From Caprella mutica (lineage: Eukaryota > Arthropoda > Malacostraca > Amphipoda > Caprellidae), in contig CANNZV010000511.1 of assembly GCA_947561585.1 (NCBI GenBank), positions 330,632 to 394,631 of the forward strand: DNA of 64,000 nucleotides, in the 5' to 3' direction. The notes under the pieces were generated by a model. The model was not told the origin of the DNA and ran no database searches. It was given only the letters and a program-made list of their open reading frames with translations. Made by a program: the position numbers and the translations under genes. Below, piece by piece: positions 42,946-55,674 of this stretch; positions within the stretch are counted from its first letter, which is position 1; each line of letters begins with the position of its first letter.

Positions 42946-44184
42946 CAATATGAGTTAGAGTAGAATTCAGAATCTTTGAACTCCTAGTCCGATTAAAAAC
43001 GAATGTGGAAATTTCTTTTGGGTTGGAAGTAAATGACGGGTAGCAATTTAATGTGTAATTATTAATAAAAATGATTACGGGTTTGTTAAGCATTTTGAAT
43101 ACGAAATATGGTTTGATTCTATTTTTTACATAAGTATTTAGAGAAAAATTGTCCATATATTAAAAAATATCGTTACAATACTTGTGTTATCTATACAAAT
43201 AAATTTATGGAGGTATTTAAGTCAAAGAGGTGTTTCCTCTGTAAAAAAATGGAAATCCTAACGAAATCTTTCGATTTTCAATCATTAAAGTAAAATTTCG
43301 TAATTAGTTTCCTTGTTGGGCTACAATTTGAAGTTTGTTTCAGAGTCCAGACGAATGTGATGAATTTAAAAGATTAATAATGTTTTTTACGGAATCCCTA
43401 AGAAAATACAGAAGATGTTTTTAGGCTGTTTTCGTAGCTGGTCTCAGCAATGATTGAAATTCACTTTATTCCAGATTTTTTATGATTCTCTTAGAGTGTA
43501 TTAAATGTGAAAACTACGCTTCAATTTTAGTTTTGACCTTCCTAACTGATCATACAGTGCTGAAGGTTAATTATATGAAAAAGTTGATAAATATTAAATT
43601 TAAGAATGACAAACAATTTGTTGTGATATGCAGAAGCTTTTTTTCGCTCATATAGATGAAAGAATGAAGATGAATTGAAAATCTATTCAAAGACAATAAA
43701 TGAATGAAAACATAGATTCATTTATTTCCATCATAATTTGATACATTATTTAATTTGTTGCTATACAGGTCTAGATCAGGGTAACCACATGTTTACCAGA
43801 TTATGAAGTCCCTGTTACTGTAGTTACACACATACTTAAAATGTATGAGAGATAGACGCTAAGTATTATAATTCAGGGAAACAATAATAAATATCGATAT
43901 TTCGTCGAAAGATTAATAGTTTTAATTACTTTAATCGAAATGTTAAGTTTGTATATTAATATGACATAATTTAATTGACACCATCTTTGAATATTCAATA
44001 AAAATTCATTAATTGGTATCTTTATTGTCATTTACTATTAACTTATTGGCATCTTTTCCAGTTACTACAAAAAGGCGGGGCATATCCTAAGCAACGGTGC
44101 CATATCTCAAAATATTGACTGAAAAATCCACGGTTTTTGTAATTAATATTCTAACTGTATTCATAATTTGTTTCCCTGATAATA

Positions 44185-45516
44185 CAGTCACGGATGTGAA
44201 TATCTGACTATAGGGTCAAAACATCCTTTAAGTCAGTGAAAGTAAAATGAGTTGTCATATTATAAAATATAAAAAGGGTTTCAGGTAAAACCGCAAATAC
44301 CTAAGATGTGCACGTATTGTACATATATGACTCTGATTCACTTGAGTAAGTTGTCGTAGTTACTTTCTTACTAAGTCTGCTTAGTTTACTTCTACAGAAA
44401 GGATAGATGAACTTTTTTGAAAAATACATTAAAGACATGAGAATCAGCGAAAGATTTATCAGCTTTCCTATAAAATGAATTTAATATTATATATAGCATG
44501 CATTGAATAAAATTTAAACTACACCTAAAAGAATCGGTCAGAGGAAAAGCTTCTAAGCAGCCGAAAAATGATTGAATAAATAATACTACATGACATTTTA
44601 GACCTCATGTGATTCAGATTCATGTGTTAGTGCAGCCAACCGGACGATATGGTCTTCTTTAGAAATAGGTCTATAATATCACAACTATTGAATATAAGAG
44701 GCAAACTTGTCATTCTAATTGTTCAATAATTTACATGTATTTATTGTTGATTTTACATTAGCACTATCTTAACTGGTTTGTCTTCCATAATTTGTCAATA
44801 ATTAAGTTATTAGTGACGGTGCGTAATTCAGCACTCCTCGTGACTTATAACCACGTACTGCAATATATTGGGCTGATACAACCGTACTGTGCTTCGTACA
44901 CGGAGCAATATACTATATCAACATATTCTATACGCGTGAGACTTATTCTATTAAGTATTATGTACATTTTAATGATTTTCTCAAAAGCGGACCATATGGT
45001 CATTTTGGGCTGAAAAGGGGTATAGATAGTTTGATACTAATGGTCTATGGAGTAATTGTAAGAGCATGACGAATGGGATGAGAGAATGTGTACAGTTACT
45101 TAACGAATACAAATAACTTTTCAGAGTGTGAATGAAATTTCGACTATAAAAGAAAATCCTTTTCAGCTATAAAATGTTCAAGTAATATATTTTTTCTCTG
45201 GTGAAATGGTAATTTATTTCATGGTGTTTATGCTGATAGGCAATATAGCAGCAGTAAATGTTCCGTGAATATTGAAGATTACACTCCAGCCACTAATCAG
45301 GTACTTCGTAAATCTCTCAATAGAGCCAAAGAAGATTAAGTGAGAGCCTTATCCAATCTTCAATATAACCATAATAATTATAGTCTGGGAAGTCCCTCAG
45401 TCTCTGAGGTATTAAAGTTAAGAGAAACGATCTGCGAAGATAATTACACCGCTTAAATTGGGTTACGGGGCACTAACTTTAAATCTTGATACATTGTGAG
45501 GGGAGGTGCCTAATCT
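44185..45516. other. No recognised gene
   Basis: AT-rich, with no convincing open frame (longest is 73 codons at 44792, no motif) and no element termini seen. Confidence 0.35.
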
Positions 45517-45790
45517 ACCTAGGTGAACAGAGGAACAAACTAAGTGAACAGAGGTACAACCTAGGTGAAACGTGATAAAACCTAGGTGAACAGAGGTACT
45601 ACCTAGGACCTAGGTGAACAAAGGAACAACCTAAGTGAACAGAGGTAAAACCTAGGTGAATCGTGGTAAAACCTAGGTGAACAGAGGTACTACCTAGTAC
45701 CTAGGTGAACAGAGGTACTACTTAAGGTAAACATATGTACTACCTAGCTGAACAGAGGTACTAACTAGGTAAACAGAGGTACTACCTAGT
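45517..45790. repeat. ~21-bp minisatellite CCTAGGTGAACAGAGGTAC
   Basis: Roughly 13 degenerate units of CCTAGGTGAACAGAGGTAC with short spacers, some shifted by ACCTAG duplications. It lies 100 bp upstream of a GACAATTGGGCCC element. A hairpin GTATACTTT-9 nt-AAAGTATAC lies between them near 45840-45866. Confidence 0.85.
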
Positions 45791-45890
45791 GGTTTTAGGT
45801 CCTTTCTCCGAAAATATGACAATTTTTTACCTTAATAAGGTATACTTTTTTGACAGTAAAGTATACAACCTGGTCGGGGAGGCAAACCCC

Positions 45891-46570
45891 GTGGACCGAC
45901 AATTGGGCCCACGACAATTAAATTATTTGCCCATTTTTTCAGAGTTTACTGTATTAACTTAATTAAAGACCATTGCTCCTGGAATGACTAGGGTTGTAAA
46001 AATATATGCTTTTTAGCATAAAAATATAGTCTTGAGCATATTTAAAATAAAAAATATTCTCAACATGAAAAAAATGTTGCCGTTAGGAAAAATAAATATT
46101 TTTTTAATAGAACATATTGTTTTCTTGAATAAATACTACTATTCTTTTAAACTACAATCATTTTCTGTTCTGAGATCGGTCATGTAAGCAACAAATTTCC
46201 TTGTTATAGTACTTCTATAATAGTCTATATAGTGAACTCCTTTGAAGTGAATGAGTTATGATGTAGCCAATAGAAAATATGAATGTAGCTATTTTAGATA
46301 TGCCTAAATTATTGGAACACACAAATTGAATTAAGTTAATGTGAATTTTTTGAAACCTGTTCAGTGTTCAATATTGAAGAGTTTTATAGATTATTATTAC
46401 AAAATGTATTCTCATAATCTCATTTTATCCAAACAACTGCCACTTCCCCAATTGTCACTTCTCTAGTAATGACAAAGTAACATTTCTTTATTGTGTCTTC
46501 TGCTCAGTTTTTTCTTGGCTTAATTGTCTTGGGGCCCAATCGTCCGTTGCCTAATTGTTATCGGGCTCAA
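45891..46570 (+). mobile_element. GACAATTGGGCCC foldback element, copy 1
   Basis: The left end GTGGACCGACAATTGGGCCC continues CACGACAATT. The right end carries inverted AATTGTCTTGGGGCCCAAT units at about 46520-46560. The interior (TTAATTAAAGACCATTGCT; CTAGGGTTGTAAAAATATATGC; TTTTTTGAAACCTGTTCAG) matches 57870-58300. The ends are arrays of a unit of about 13-16 bp. Non-coding. Confidence 0.75.
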
Positions 46571-46780
46571 TTTCCACTCATTCAACTGGAAAACCAATAT
46601 CCAGTTTCGAACTGTTATCACCTCTCTCCTTTCAAATTTGTCTTGTAAATTCTGTCGCAGGTTTTTCATTTCATATTCAATGACAACATTTTTCAATTTA
46701 AGAAATGAAAAATGATTAATTTTATATTCGTAAATATTCTCCCCTTTCCTCCCTAACCTCGCAAACAAAATATAAGTGAT

Positions 46781-47743
46781 GTTGTAAATGGAAGCGTATC
46801 ACTGCTACTCCTCCTTGATATGCGTATCACTGCTACTCCTTGATATGCGTATCACTGCTACTCCTTGATATGCGTATCACTGCTACTCCTCCTTGCTATG
46901 CGTATCACTGCTACTCCTCCTTGCTATGCGTATCACTGCTACTCCTCCATGATATGCATATCACTGCTACTCCTCCTTGATATGCGTATCACTGCTACTC
47001 CTCCTTGATATGCGTATCACTTCTACTCCTCCTTGATATGCGTATCACTGCTACTCCTCCTTGATATGCGTATAACCGCTACTGCTCATTGATATGCGTA
47101 TCACTGCTACTCCTCCTTGATATGCGTATCACTGCTACTCCTCCTTGATATGCGCATCACTGCTGCTCCTCCTTGATATGCGCATCACTGCTACTCCTCC
47201 TTGATATGCGTATCACTGCTACTCCTCCTTGATATGCGCATCACTGCTACTCCTCCTTGATATGCGTATCACTGCTACTCCTCCTTGATATGCGTATCAC
47301 TGCTACTCCTCCTTGATATGCGTATCACTGCTACTCCTCCTTGATATGCGCATCACTGCTACTCCTCCTTGATAAGCATATCACTGCTACTCCTCCTTGA
47401 TATGCGTATCACTACTACTCCTCCTTGATATATGTATCACTGCTACTCCTCCTTGATATGCGTATCACTGCTACTCCTCCTTGATATGCGTATCACTGCT
47501 ACTCCTCCTTGATATGCGTATCACTGCTACTCCTCCTTGATATGCGTATCACTGCTACTCCTTCTTGATATGCGTATCACTGCTACTCCTCCTTGATATG
47601 CGTATCACTGCTACTCCTCCTTGATATGCGTATCATTGCTACTCCTCCTTAATATGCGTATCACTGCTACTCCTCCTTGATATGCGCATCACTGCTTCTC
47701 CTCCTTGATATGCGTATCACTGCTACTCCTCCTCCTCGATGAC
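46781..47743. repeat. 28-bp minisatellite, about 34 units
   Basis: Units of 28 bp beginning TTGATATGCGTATCACTGCT and ending ACTCCTCC, with scattered substitutions and a few 25-bp units near the left edge. 28 is not a multiple of three and frames close, so it is not coding. Confidence 0.95.
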
Positions 47744-49439
47744 AATCACAGATTTTTTCCATTAATATCGCCTTCGTTGCATTTTCCTAAATTCTCGTTA
47801 GTTGAAAATTTGGCCTAATTACATTCAGTTCAACAGCAGAAAATTCAGATGAGGTCCAATTCCATGGAGATGCTCTTTCAATATTCATAGAGAAAATATC
47901 ATACAAAAAATATACATAATATTATTCTGTGTTTTTATTATCAGAATATTTAAATTCAATTTTGTTTTTCTTCAGCCATTTCTTTTTCTCTATACCCATT
48001 GTATATGTCTTAGACTTAGAGTACCTAATTAGAAACTCGAATAGGTAAATACTCTGGTGATCCACAGTGTTTACTTATTTTCAATTAACACATTGATTGC
48101 TTAGTCTAAAATCCAATCTAATGAAATAATGGTACATTTGGTGTCATTTGACGTCAGAGTCAAGAGTAGAAGTAGGTATTGTCTCTGTATCACCTTCTGG
48201 GGACCAAACAGTATTCAAAGTGTTGATTAAGGAGGTGTGGAATTACTTTAACTTAATTGTATTTTTCCACTTTGGTTCAATCAATTGTTGCTAATGTTGC
48301 ATAGTTCTAGTTAAACACTAAAATGGTTTTTATTTCACCTTTTAGAATACCTTGACCATTTCTTTTTCGAATGAATCAATTTTTTTTAACTCTATTTTTT
48401 AATATTATATTTCAATTTTTTGAGTTATTTCATATCCGTTCTAATTCACCCTTAATACCATATACTTCAGCCAAACAGTTTACAACTAAACATCGAACTG
48501 TAATGTGATTACAAAATGCATAAGATTATTTTCCACTACTCGTTATTTGGTGATTATTGAGATGGGATTTCGGATTGGGAATGTTGTTGGAATATTCCCG
48601 AGCAGTAATTTCTACAATCATCTCAATTGATGAGTAGAAATATTGTTGCCATTACTCAAATACAATTGTTGTCGCTATAGTCATTGGATTCTGCATATAA
48701 TCCAATCTTGACGATGGATAAATTAGTAAAAGTTGAATAGTATCCGAATTTTGTAGATATACTATTCTATTTTTATGGTAGCTATAAACTTTTAAATAAA
48801 TTGACTCCAACCCTTCTTACTATGTTTGTATGAGGATTCATAAACTTACAAAACCATTCCCCTGATATAAAACGCCCTTATATTCGAGCTCTCTTGGTCA
48901 TTTCGTTTATATTTGGATAGTATATTTTTGACAGCCGAAGCCTCGCCACATCCTAGAAAATTTGATAGGAGATTGATATTTACGGTACTCAACAGGACGT
49001 TTCTGATGAGAAATATATTCGGCAGAACATTTACGGACATGGATGAATTCCGTTCGAAATCTGAATATCCTCTATATAGTTCGAGTAGACTAAATGTTTT
49101 TCAGGTTGGATGGCCTAACAGTACAAAAATATGTGAATCAATATGGACATTTCTAAGCAATATTTAGTGATAAATATTAACATATAAACCAAATAATTTG
49201 GAAAAGTTTATTATAAACTCTTGACAACAAAATATGTAAATTTACTCACACTTAACAGGTTTAAGAGCCCAATTCTCTCCAGTACTCTCTCTTTACGAAA
49301 TAAATTATTACACGTTTACTTCACTCCCAGCTGGTTACCTTAGTTAATAATGAGGTAGATGATAACTTCTATCAATCTTCAAAATGAACGACACTGAAGA
49401 TAGAAACCGAATTTCTCCTGAAGATAGAGAGTGATTGAT
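47744..49439. other. No recognised gene
   Basis: AT-rich. An 84-codon plus-strand frame (48913-49167, AEASPHPRKFDRRLIFTV) has no known motif; I cannot exclude a degraded coding fragment. Confidence 0.35.
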
Positions 49440-49863
49440 GGAATATTATAGAACATTCTAGACAGTTACAGATGAGTACGGAATGTTGTAGAATATTCTA
49501 GACCAGTGATTCTTTTAGTGGGGTGCTCGGCACCTTGGGGGCCTGGATTGTTTAAAGGGGGTACCTGGGATGGCTGTTTTATATGTTCGGTTCTTACTGT
49601 TAATATCATGCAGATTGCGGAATATACATAAACTATATTTGCCATTTGTTCACATTTGCAACCCAATATGTATTATAATTATTGTAACTTTTCAATCTAT
49701 TTCAATGCAATACCATGAGCAGGGGGTGCCCCAGAAATGTAATTGGGTGTGCGAGAAAAATACTTTAAGAAACACAGTGCTAGACTGTTACAGAGGAGTT
49801 TGGAATGTCGTAGAACATTCTACACTGTTACAGAAGAGTATAGAATGTTGTAGAACATTCTAG
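49440..49863. repeat. ~40-bp minisatellite interrupted by a hAT-like MITE
   Basis: Units of about 40 bp around TAGAACATTCTAGACTGTTA and CAGAGGAGT occur at about 49446-49503 and again at 49783-49863, with the MITE 49504-49782 between. Each unit carries a GAACATTC/GAATATTC palindrome. A second hAT-like element begins exactly at the array's right end. Confidence 0.75.
49504..49782. mobile_element. hAT-like MITE, CAGTGATTCTTTTAG ends
   Basis: CAGTGATTCTTTTAG at the left is mirrored by CTTTAAGAAACACAGTG at the right. The flanks share CTAGAC, consistent with the nTCTAGAn-like 8-bp duplication of hAT elements. The terminus CAGTGRTTCTTAAAG is a common hAT end. The interior near 49680-49730 is shared with the repeat near 63380. 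Confidence 0.7.
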
Positions 49864-50505
49864 ACCAGTGGTTCTTAAAGTATTTTTCTCGCGCACCCCT
49901 TGCTTTTCTCATGCACCCCCTAGCGGTGTGCCCAAGAAGGTTATGATTCTTCCGTCTAAGATTTCAAAAATATAGATAAAAACGCCTAAGAGTTTTTAGG
50001 TTATCGTTTGAATAAAATATTTTTTCTAAAATACTGGTATTAATGAATATGGTTATATAAATAGTTACAATTAACGATAGTAATTTTAACGATATATTTT
50101 TTAAGGATATCGTGTTATAAGGTTAAGGCATTTATACCTAATTTTTTTTAAATACAGTTTTTAATGTATATTATTTTTAGAATATAGTACTTTTTGGATA
50201 TAGGTTATTAAAATAGCATTTCTAACTCACAAGTTTTTAAAGTTATAGTAAATAAAGATATTGTTTCTAAGAATACGTACACAGCGTATATGTTTTTTGG
50301 GTTACTGTCTCCACCGCCTAAGTTCCTATCGATACAGTTCAGTATGGATATTGTGTATTCTGAAATATGGCACTAACGCAGACTTTTCTCTGATTGGTCG
50401 TCCAAAACCTACAAGGAGAAGGGGGCGGAGTCCTGTTATATGCAGTCATATGGGTATTTTAGCAAAAACAGCAACAGCGCTTCATAAATTGAGTTGTTAG
50501 ATATA
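49864..50505 (+). mobile_element. CAGTGGTTCTTAAAG repeat, copy 1
   Basis: Starts CAGTGGTTCTTAAAGTATTT and runs to AGCGCTTCATAAATTGAGTT. Its right half matches the complement of about 62825-63000 (GATTGGTC; AACAGCAACAGCGCTTCATA). The hAT-like start is clear; the right terminus is not inverted-repeat like. Confidence 0.6.
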
Positions 50506-50560
50506 ATATAATTAATATCAGCTCTAGTTACATTAGATTTTGGTTATCGATGGTTATTAG

Positions 50561-50607
50561 GGATGTGACAATATAGAACATATTCCTTTCTTTATATTGT
50601 CACATAT
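50561..50607. mobile_element. Tiny MITE of the GTTGTGACAATAT family
   Basis: ATGTGACAATATA, a short spacer, then TATATTGTCACAT form a near-perfect foldback of about 45 bp preceded by TTAGGG. It resembles an almost fully deleted member of the CTAGGGTTGTGACAATATGC family. Confidence 0.55.
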
Positions 50608-52474
50608 TATATGCCTATCTCTGCCATATGTAGCAGGTACATTTGGAATTCCGTTCCTTAGTCTTGAATTGTTCAATTAAAATAATTGTGTTTTTAATTA
50701 CTAAATTAAATTTTATACCGTAAAATACGTGCTATTAGTTTACATATTTTAGAGCAGTAGGTACAACTTTTTAAAATAAATAAATTCATTTATTTATCAA
50801 TGACAATTACTAACAGTAGCTAATTACTAAATACCAATTGTTATATATATTTCCTGATATATTTGTGTTTTTATTATTCCACCTACGAACTTTTTAGATT
50901 TTAATGAACATTTTCATAAAATCTAGGAACTAAGTTTACGCATTTAATAGCAGTATATCTAAGGGAGTCCACAGATAATTTGAAAACGTTTTCTATGCAG
51001 TGGTCACTGAAGAAAACTGTATAGGGAAGCTGTGGTAGACTATTTCATGTTGCAAAGTGACCAAGTTGCACATATTTATCGGTTTGCATATATGCACACA
51101 TGCATATTTTATGCTCTTGAAATATTTTGCAGAGTCACTGCATGTATGCAATATGCACAATATCAAATTATTAATCTGTATTATATTTCGCTTAAGAAAT
51201 TACATCTAGGTAGGTAGCCCAATCTAGTATAGGTATGCAAGTATATATCAATTTTGTACACCAACCTAAAACCTATTGATAGAGGATTTCTTTGAAATCT
51301 GTAGATTAAGTAATTATTTTATTTCTGAATGAATGTATTTTAATTGCATATGATATAGTTTATAATAGATTTTACCCTGTACAAGTTGCGTTTAAAATTA
51401 CAACGATATCACATTTTCCACTATAACTAATATTTGTTGTATTAATACTAATATTTGTTGTAGTAAACGCGTCTATATATATTATATCAATACGAAAATT
51501 ACTGCCATTTAAGTAGGCTATACAGCTAATTATTTAAAATAATGGTTTGTCGCAGTTGAAGCAGTGCTACCTACTCTACTAGCTTCAACAGCATCTCATA
51601 ATTCTTGAATCAGAGGTATTTTGAAGTGTAAATTGAATATACTAGGTAACTAGAATCTAGATCGTTCATTTATGGTTGATTTGTTGTAGCCAAATTTCAA
51701 TAAAATAACCATAAACTTTAGATTGTTGAAGCCTGAAATTTTATAATTTCAAATTTGACATAACTAAATATAAAATTCCTAGTAGATATGAATCTTTATT
51801 ATTATGTATACAGTATAGCTACACAAAACTAGAAGGGTAGTACCGTGCGGGAGTATTTTGTGACGTGACAGAAGTGAGGCTTTACCATGCTATTTTGTTT
51901 ATACCTATTTAATGATATATAAATACAGCTCATTACATACCATTATCATGGCATTCACATAAAGAATTTTACGATGATTACGAATATGTCATCCAATTTT
52001 GTCTAAAATACATATTTACCTACATGAAATTATTTTTATTTCGTATATTTACATGTATTTAGAGCGGCAATATAGCATGGTATAATAACTATGCTATTTC
52101 AAGGAAAAGGACCTCTAAAGTTATATTTATGAGATCTACCTATATAAATATATGACCTGTAAAATATATTAATTCACGGTGTTATTAATTCTCTTAGAAT
52201 CTCATATATTTTGTTGAGTCACCCCTGATAGGTTTTCGTCTGGGAAGTTTTCTATTATGGTATTGTGTTCTTTGTTTGTTAGTTTGTTCGTCACGCACTC
52301 TCATTGCGTCCAGTTGAAATACATTTAAGAGCTGTTATTTCTTCATTTCATTTCCCCCTTGATGTTCATAATTGCACTAAATCATGTCAAATAACTTAAA
52401 AAATTCTCTGAGACTATTTATTATATATATTTTTTATTCATTCAGATCCAGAAAAGTTTCAAACTTGTGGAACA
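50608..52474. other. No recognised gene
   Basis: AT-rich. A 61-codon frame near 51032 has no motif. Repeated GCATAT/ATGCAC words near 51080-51160 may be a diverged MITE. Nothing else is supported. Confidence 0.35.
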
Positions 52475-54831
52475 TTACACAGAGAGAAATGCATAACCTT
52501 ATTTAGCTGATTTGACTAAATCTGATTTACACATACAGATTCTCTGATTTATCATTATGTTCTACATTTTCATTTCAGTTGCTGCATAAGGTGATTGTCT
52601 GATTTAACGCTTGCTATTTCATAACTATGCAGCTAAATGTTTGAGCTCTGCATTGAGATTTGTGGTTAATCAGATCAAAATCTCTTCTGAATAAATACTA
52701 ATTAGTAATCAGATCTGTTTACCGGGTGACGCCATTACTGTTTTAGATGTCATTGTGTGTGTACATGTTTGAAAATTATATTGTGATAAATACTTATATA
52801 GCCTAGACTAAGTGAATTTAACTAGCTGATATGTAGGTTAAGATACCTGACTAGCAGTTATAACATAATTTTAGGTATCTAGGTAGTATTTGGCATTGGA
52901 TGGTGAGCACTGAGTCATACTAACAAAGAAATTAGTGAGACATATAAATTTGACAGCTTCTAAAACACAGAACCTATGTTCTATTTAACTTGAGGTGATT
53001 TTAAATTTGTAGTACCTATATACATAACAAAATTAATATGGCAATAGTGACATATTTATTATTTTATATTAGGTATGTTATACCTAGCATATTGACTTAA
53101 ATAACCATTACCTATATAACTGCTCCATAATCAATACCTACCAATTTGACTTTAGAATTTAAAATATACCATACCTTGGTACCTACTACCTAACTTTCTG
53201 CAGAATAGGTATCGAACAATTTTCTGCCAAAATTCTGAAACAAATCTGACTCTTTCTGAAGCCTACAGCTACTAGGTACCTGAGGCTAATTAGACTGAGT
53301 GAATCTTTCTTAAAATTCCAATATAAAAGTATCTAGTATGAAGAACCAAAATGTATATTTTATCATTCCTAATCCAATATTCTCTTTAATTTCCAAATAT
53401 TGAAATACTAATTATGAAAATATAGGTACTGATCTTATGAGATAAATTAATTTAGCCAAGTTTCCATAGTTAGTTTTTTGAATTTGTGGTTAAGTAGGTA
53501 TGTGTGGGAATGCTCACCAATAAATTAGGAAGGACTTTAGACTCCTGTAGAGAAAGGAAAAATTGAAAAAATTTAATTTGTTGTGTTTTTTCTAATTTTT
53601 CCTATGCTACAATGTTGTTGCTAATAATTATATAAAAAGAAAATTGGAGACTGACAAGTACCTAAAAATGTTTGAGAGTCCTTTGCACTTAGGTGGTATT
53701 TTTTTACACACAATTTTACTTCAAAATTTAGACAACTGTAACTATATATGTTGCCTGCTGCCTGGCCGGCTGGCGGCTGGCCTTGCTGACAAGTGGCAGC
53801 AACCGCAGCTTGCACTTGCAGGCTTGCAGCCTGGTTACTGCCTACTGGCTTCAGTGGCTTGCCAGTCAGCAGAATATGGGACATTTTCTGAGTGAATAAT
53901 CCTTAGTTTCTCTTAAATTTACATGTATTTACTGAGAATAGAAACCAAATGGCAAAATAGAGGATATCTTGTAGTACAGATTACCACTTTCTGCAGTCTG
54001 GCTTGCTAGCAATGGGCCATGGCCTCATTAGCTAATGCCTAATGGTCGCTACTGACTCGCTGACTCTGAGAGTGATTCTTAGGGATATAGGTACCGACTA
54101 CTACTAATCTACTATTGTAGGTATGTTAATCCAAGTAAAATTGTATGGCTCGTAAACTCTCCATTAGTCTCTCCAGCTCTCCAAAAATCACCAGAGTGAT
54201 CAAATTACCATAAATTCTCCCCAAAATAACATTAAATTTGTAGCATAGGGGAAAATCAGATATCTCTCACCATTTGCAAAAGAAGGGCTCAAAATAACTG
54301 TCACAGACTAGCCTGAAGGGCTATATAGGCTCACAGAAGGGCTATAGCTATATACTAATAATTCTAATAGTATTTATGTATTAATAATTCGAATGATATT
54401 TATATATTAATTGTTCTAATAATATTTATTTATTAATAATTATAATAACATTTATTTGTTAATAATTATAACAATGTTTAATAATATAAGTTGATATAAT
54501 AAAGGTGTTCATTTAATTTGAGTCTATGATTTTCCCAATTTCATGTACCATATTTACTGATTGATATTTAAATATCAAAGCTATTTATAGTAATGCAGAT
54601 ATATCTGCATAATAACCAAGTATCAATAATCTGAGTGATGACAAGAGCATCTGCATTGTAAATAAATTCGTATGTCTGCATTGTAGTTAAATATCTCCAT
54701 AACATTGAATCAGATATCTGATTAACTATGAAGTATCTCTTATAAACGTATTCCTAAATCAGAAAAAGCTCTTGGTTCACTTGGTAATCAGATTTCTGCT
54801 TTGTGACTAAGACTTTTTTCGCTCTGTGTAA
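52475..54831. mobile_element. 2.36-kb element, TTACACAGAGMGAAA ends
   Basis: TTACACAGAGAGAAA at the left is mirrored by TTTCGCTCTGTGTAA at the right. Within about 300 bp of each end are many copies of ATCAGAT/ATCTGAT in both orientations, resembling subterminal transposase-binding repeats. The interior is AT-rich with frequent GGTACCTA/TAGGTACC words and a GC-rich patch at 53750-53870 (CTGGCCGGCTGGCGGCTGGC). No transposase is seen. The span could instead be two separate insertions. Confidence 0.55.
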
Positions 54832-55674
54832 AATATATACATCAATCTAAATTAAAACATGATAAAAGTACAAAACTAGCTAAAAATAAAAAGAACGATG
54901 CAGTGGGTTAACTTAAAATTAATCAATATATTTATTCCTACAGTATTTTTTAAAAACAATTAAAAATTTAAAATCTGACAAGGGGCATTTCAAATTATTG
55001 GGTATATTATTAAAAAGATGAGTAGAAAACACTAATAATATTTTTGAACCAATGGAAAAATATTTCAATTAATTAAGGTTTATTTATTAATATTTATGTT
55101 TATTAAATCTTATTTACCATTTTTCTGATTGCTTAATATTACCTAAATAAATAAAAAGAAACTATGATAATTGATACTTTCGAAAATAGTTTGCAATACG
55201 GCTATACGAGTGACAACAATTAAATACACAATTTACTATCCTCTATGACATCACAAGAGGACTGCGCACAAGAAACTCAATTTCAATTTGTAGTTATTGT
55301 ATCATGGTAGTACCTATCCTATTTATTAAAGGATTTGAAAGACGAATTTATTTCTGAGTAAGGAATCCTAGTATTCAGGTAATTTCATTTGGTAATGTAT
55401 AAACCGAGAGAAAAAGAGTGTGCCGATATGGCAGATTATAATGTGTCGTGTCACTATACGTAAAGTGACACTTGAATAGGTATTTTGTTCCGACACAGAT
55501 AGCTATTTATGACGTACGTGTTTGTGTGACAACTTATTGTGTGGTGTGTCACTGTGATGCATATGCGTTTTCTCAAAAAGCATATAACCTGTTGCAAATG
55601 CAGTATATTCCCCAGTGCATATACTGCATATTTTGAAATGCATATTGTCAGTTGTCACAACCCAAATGATGTTA
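54832..55674. other. No recognised gene; a MITE-like patch at its end
   Basis: AT-rich. At about 55556-55668 GATGCATATGCG and GAAATGCATATTGTCAGTTGTCACAACCC are in the style of the GTTGTGACAATATGC family, suggesting a diverged copy just before the 32-bp array. Confidence 0.4.

Larger units (their letters stand above)
35965..44184. mobile_element. 8.2-kb interval bounded by ~210-bp inverted repeats
   Basis: 35965-36190 (TATTATCAGGGAAACAAATT at the edge, then AAAAACCGTGGATTTTTCAG and AAGGCGGGGC complement) is mirrored by about 43965-44184. The similarity probably continues more weakly inward for about 100 bp. The edges coincide exactly at TATTATCAGGG on both sides. The interior holds at least four younger elements but no intact gene. 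It may be one large old DNA transposon filled by nested insertions, or two independent copies of a MITE in opposite orientation. No direct target duplication is evident. Confidence 0.5.

Noticed and set aside
46781..47743. CRISPR-like regular array of 28-bp units
   Set aside because: Units are contiguous with no unique spacers and the context is eukaryotic; it is a minisatellite.
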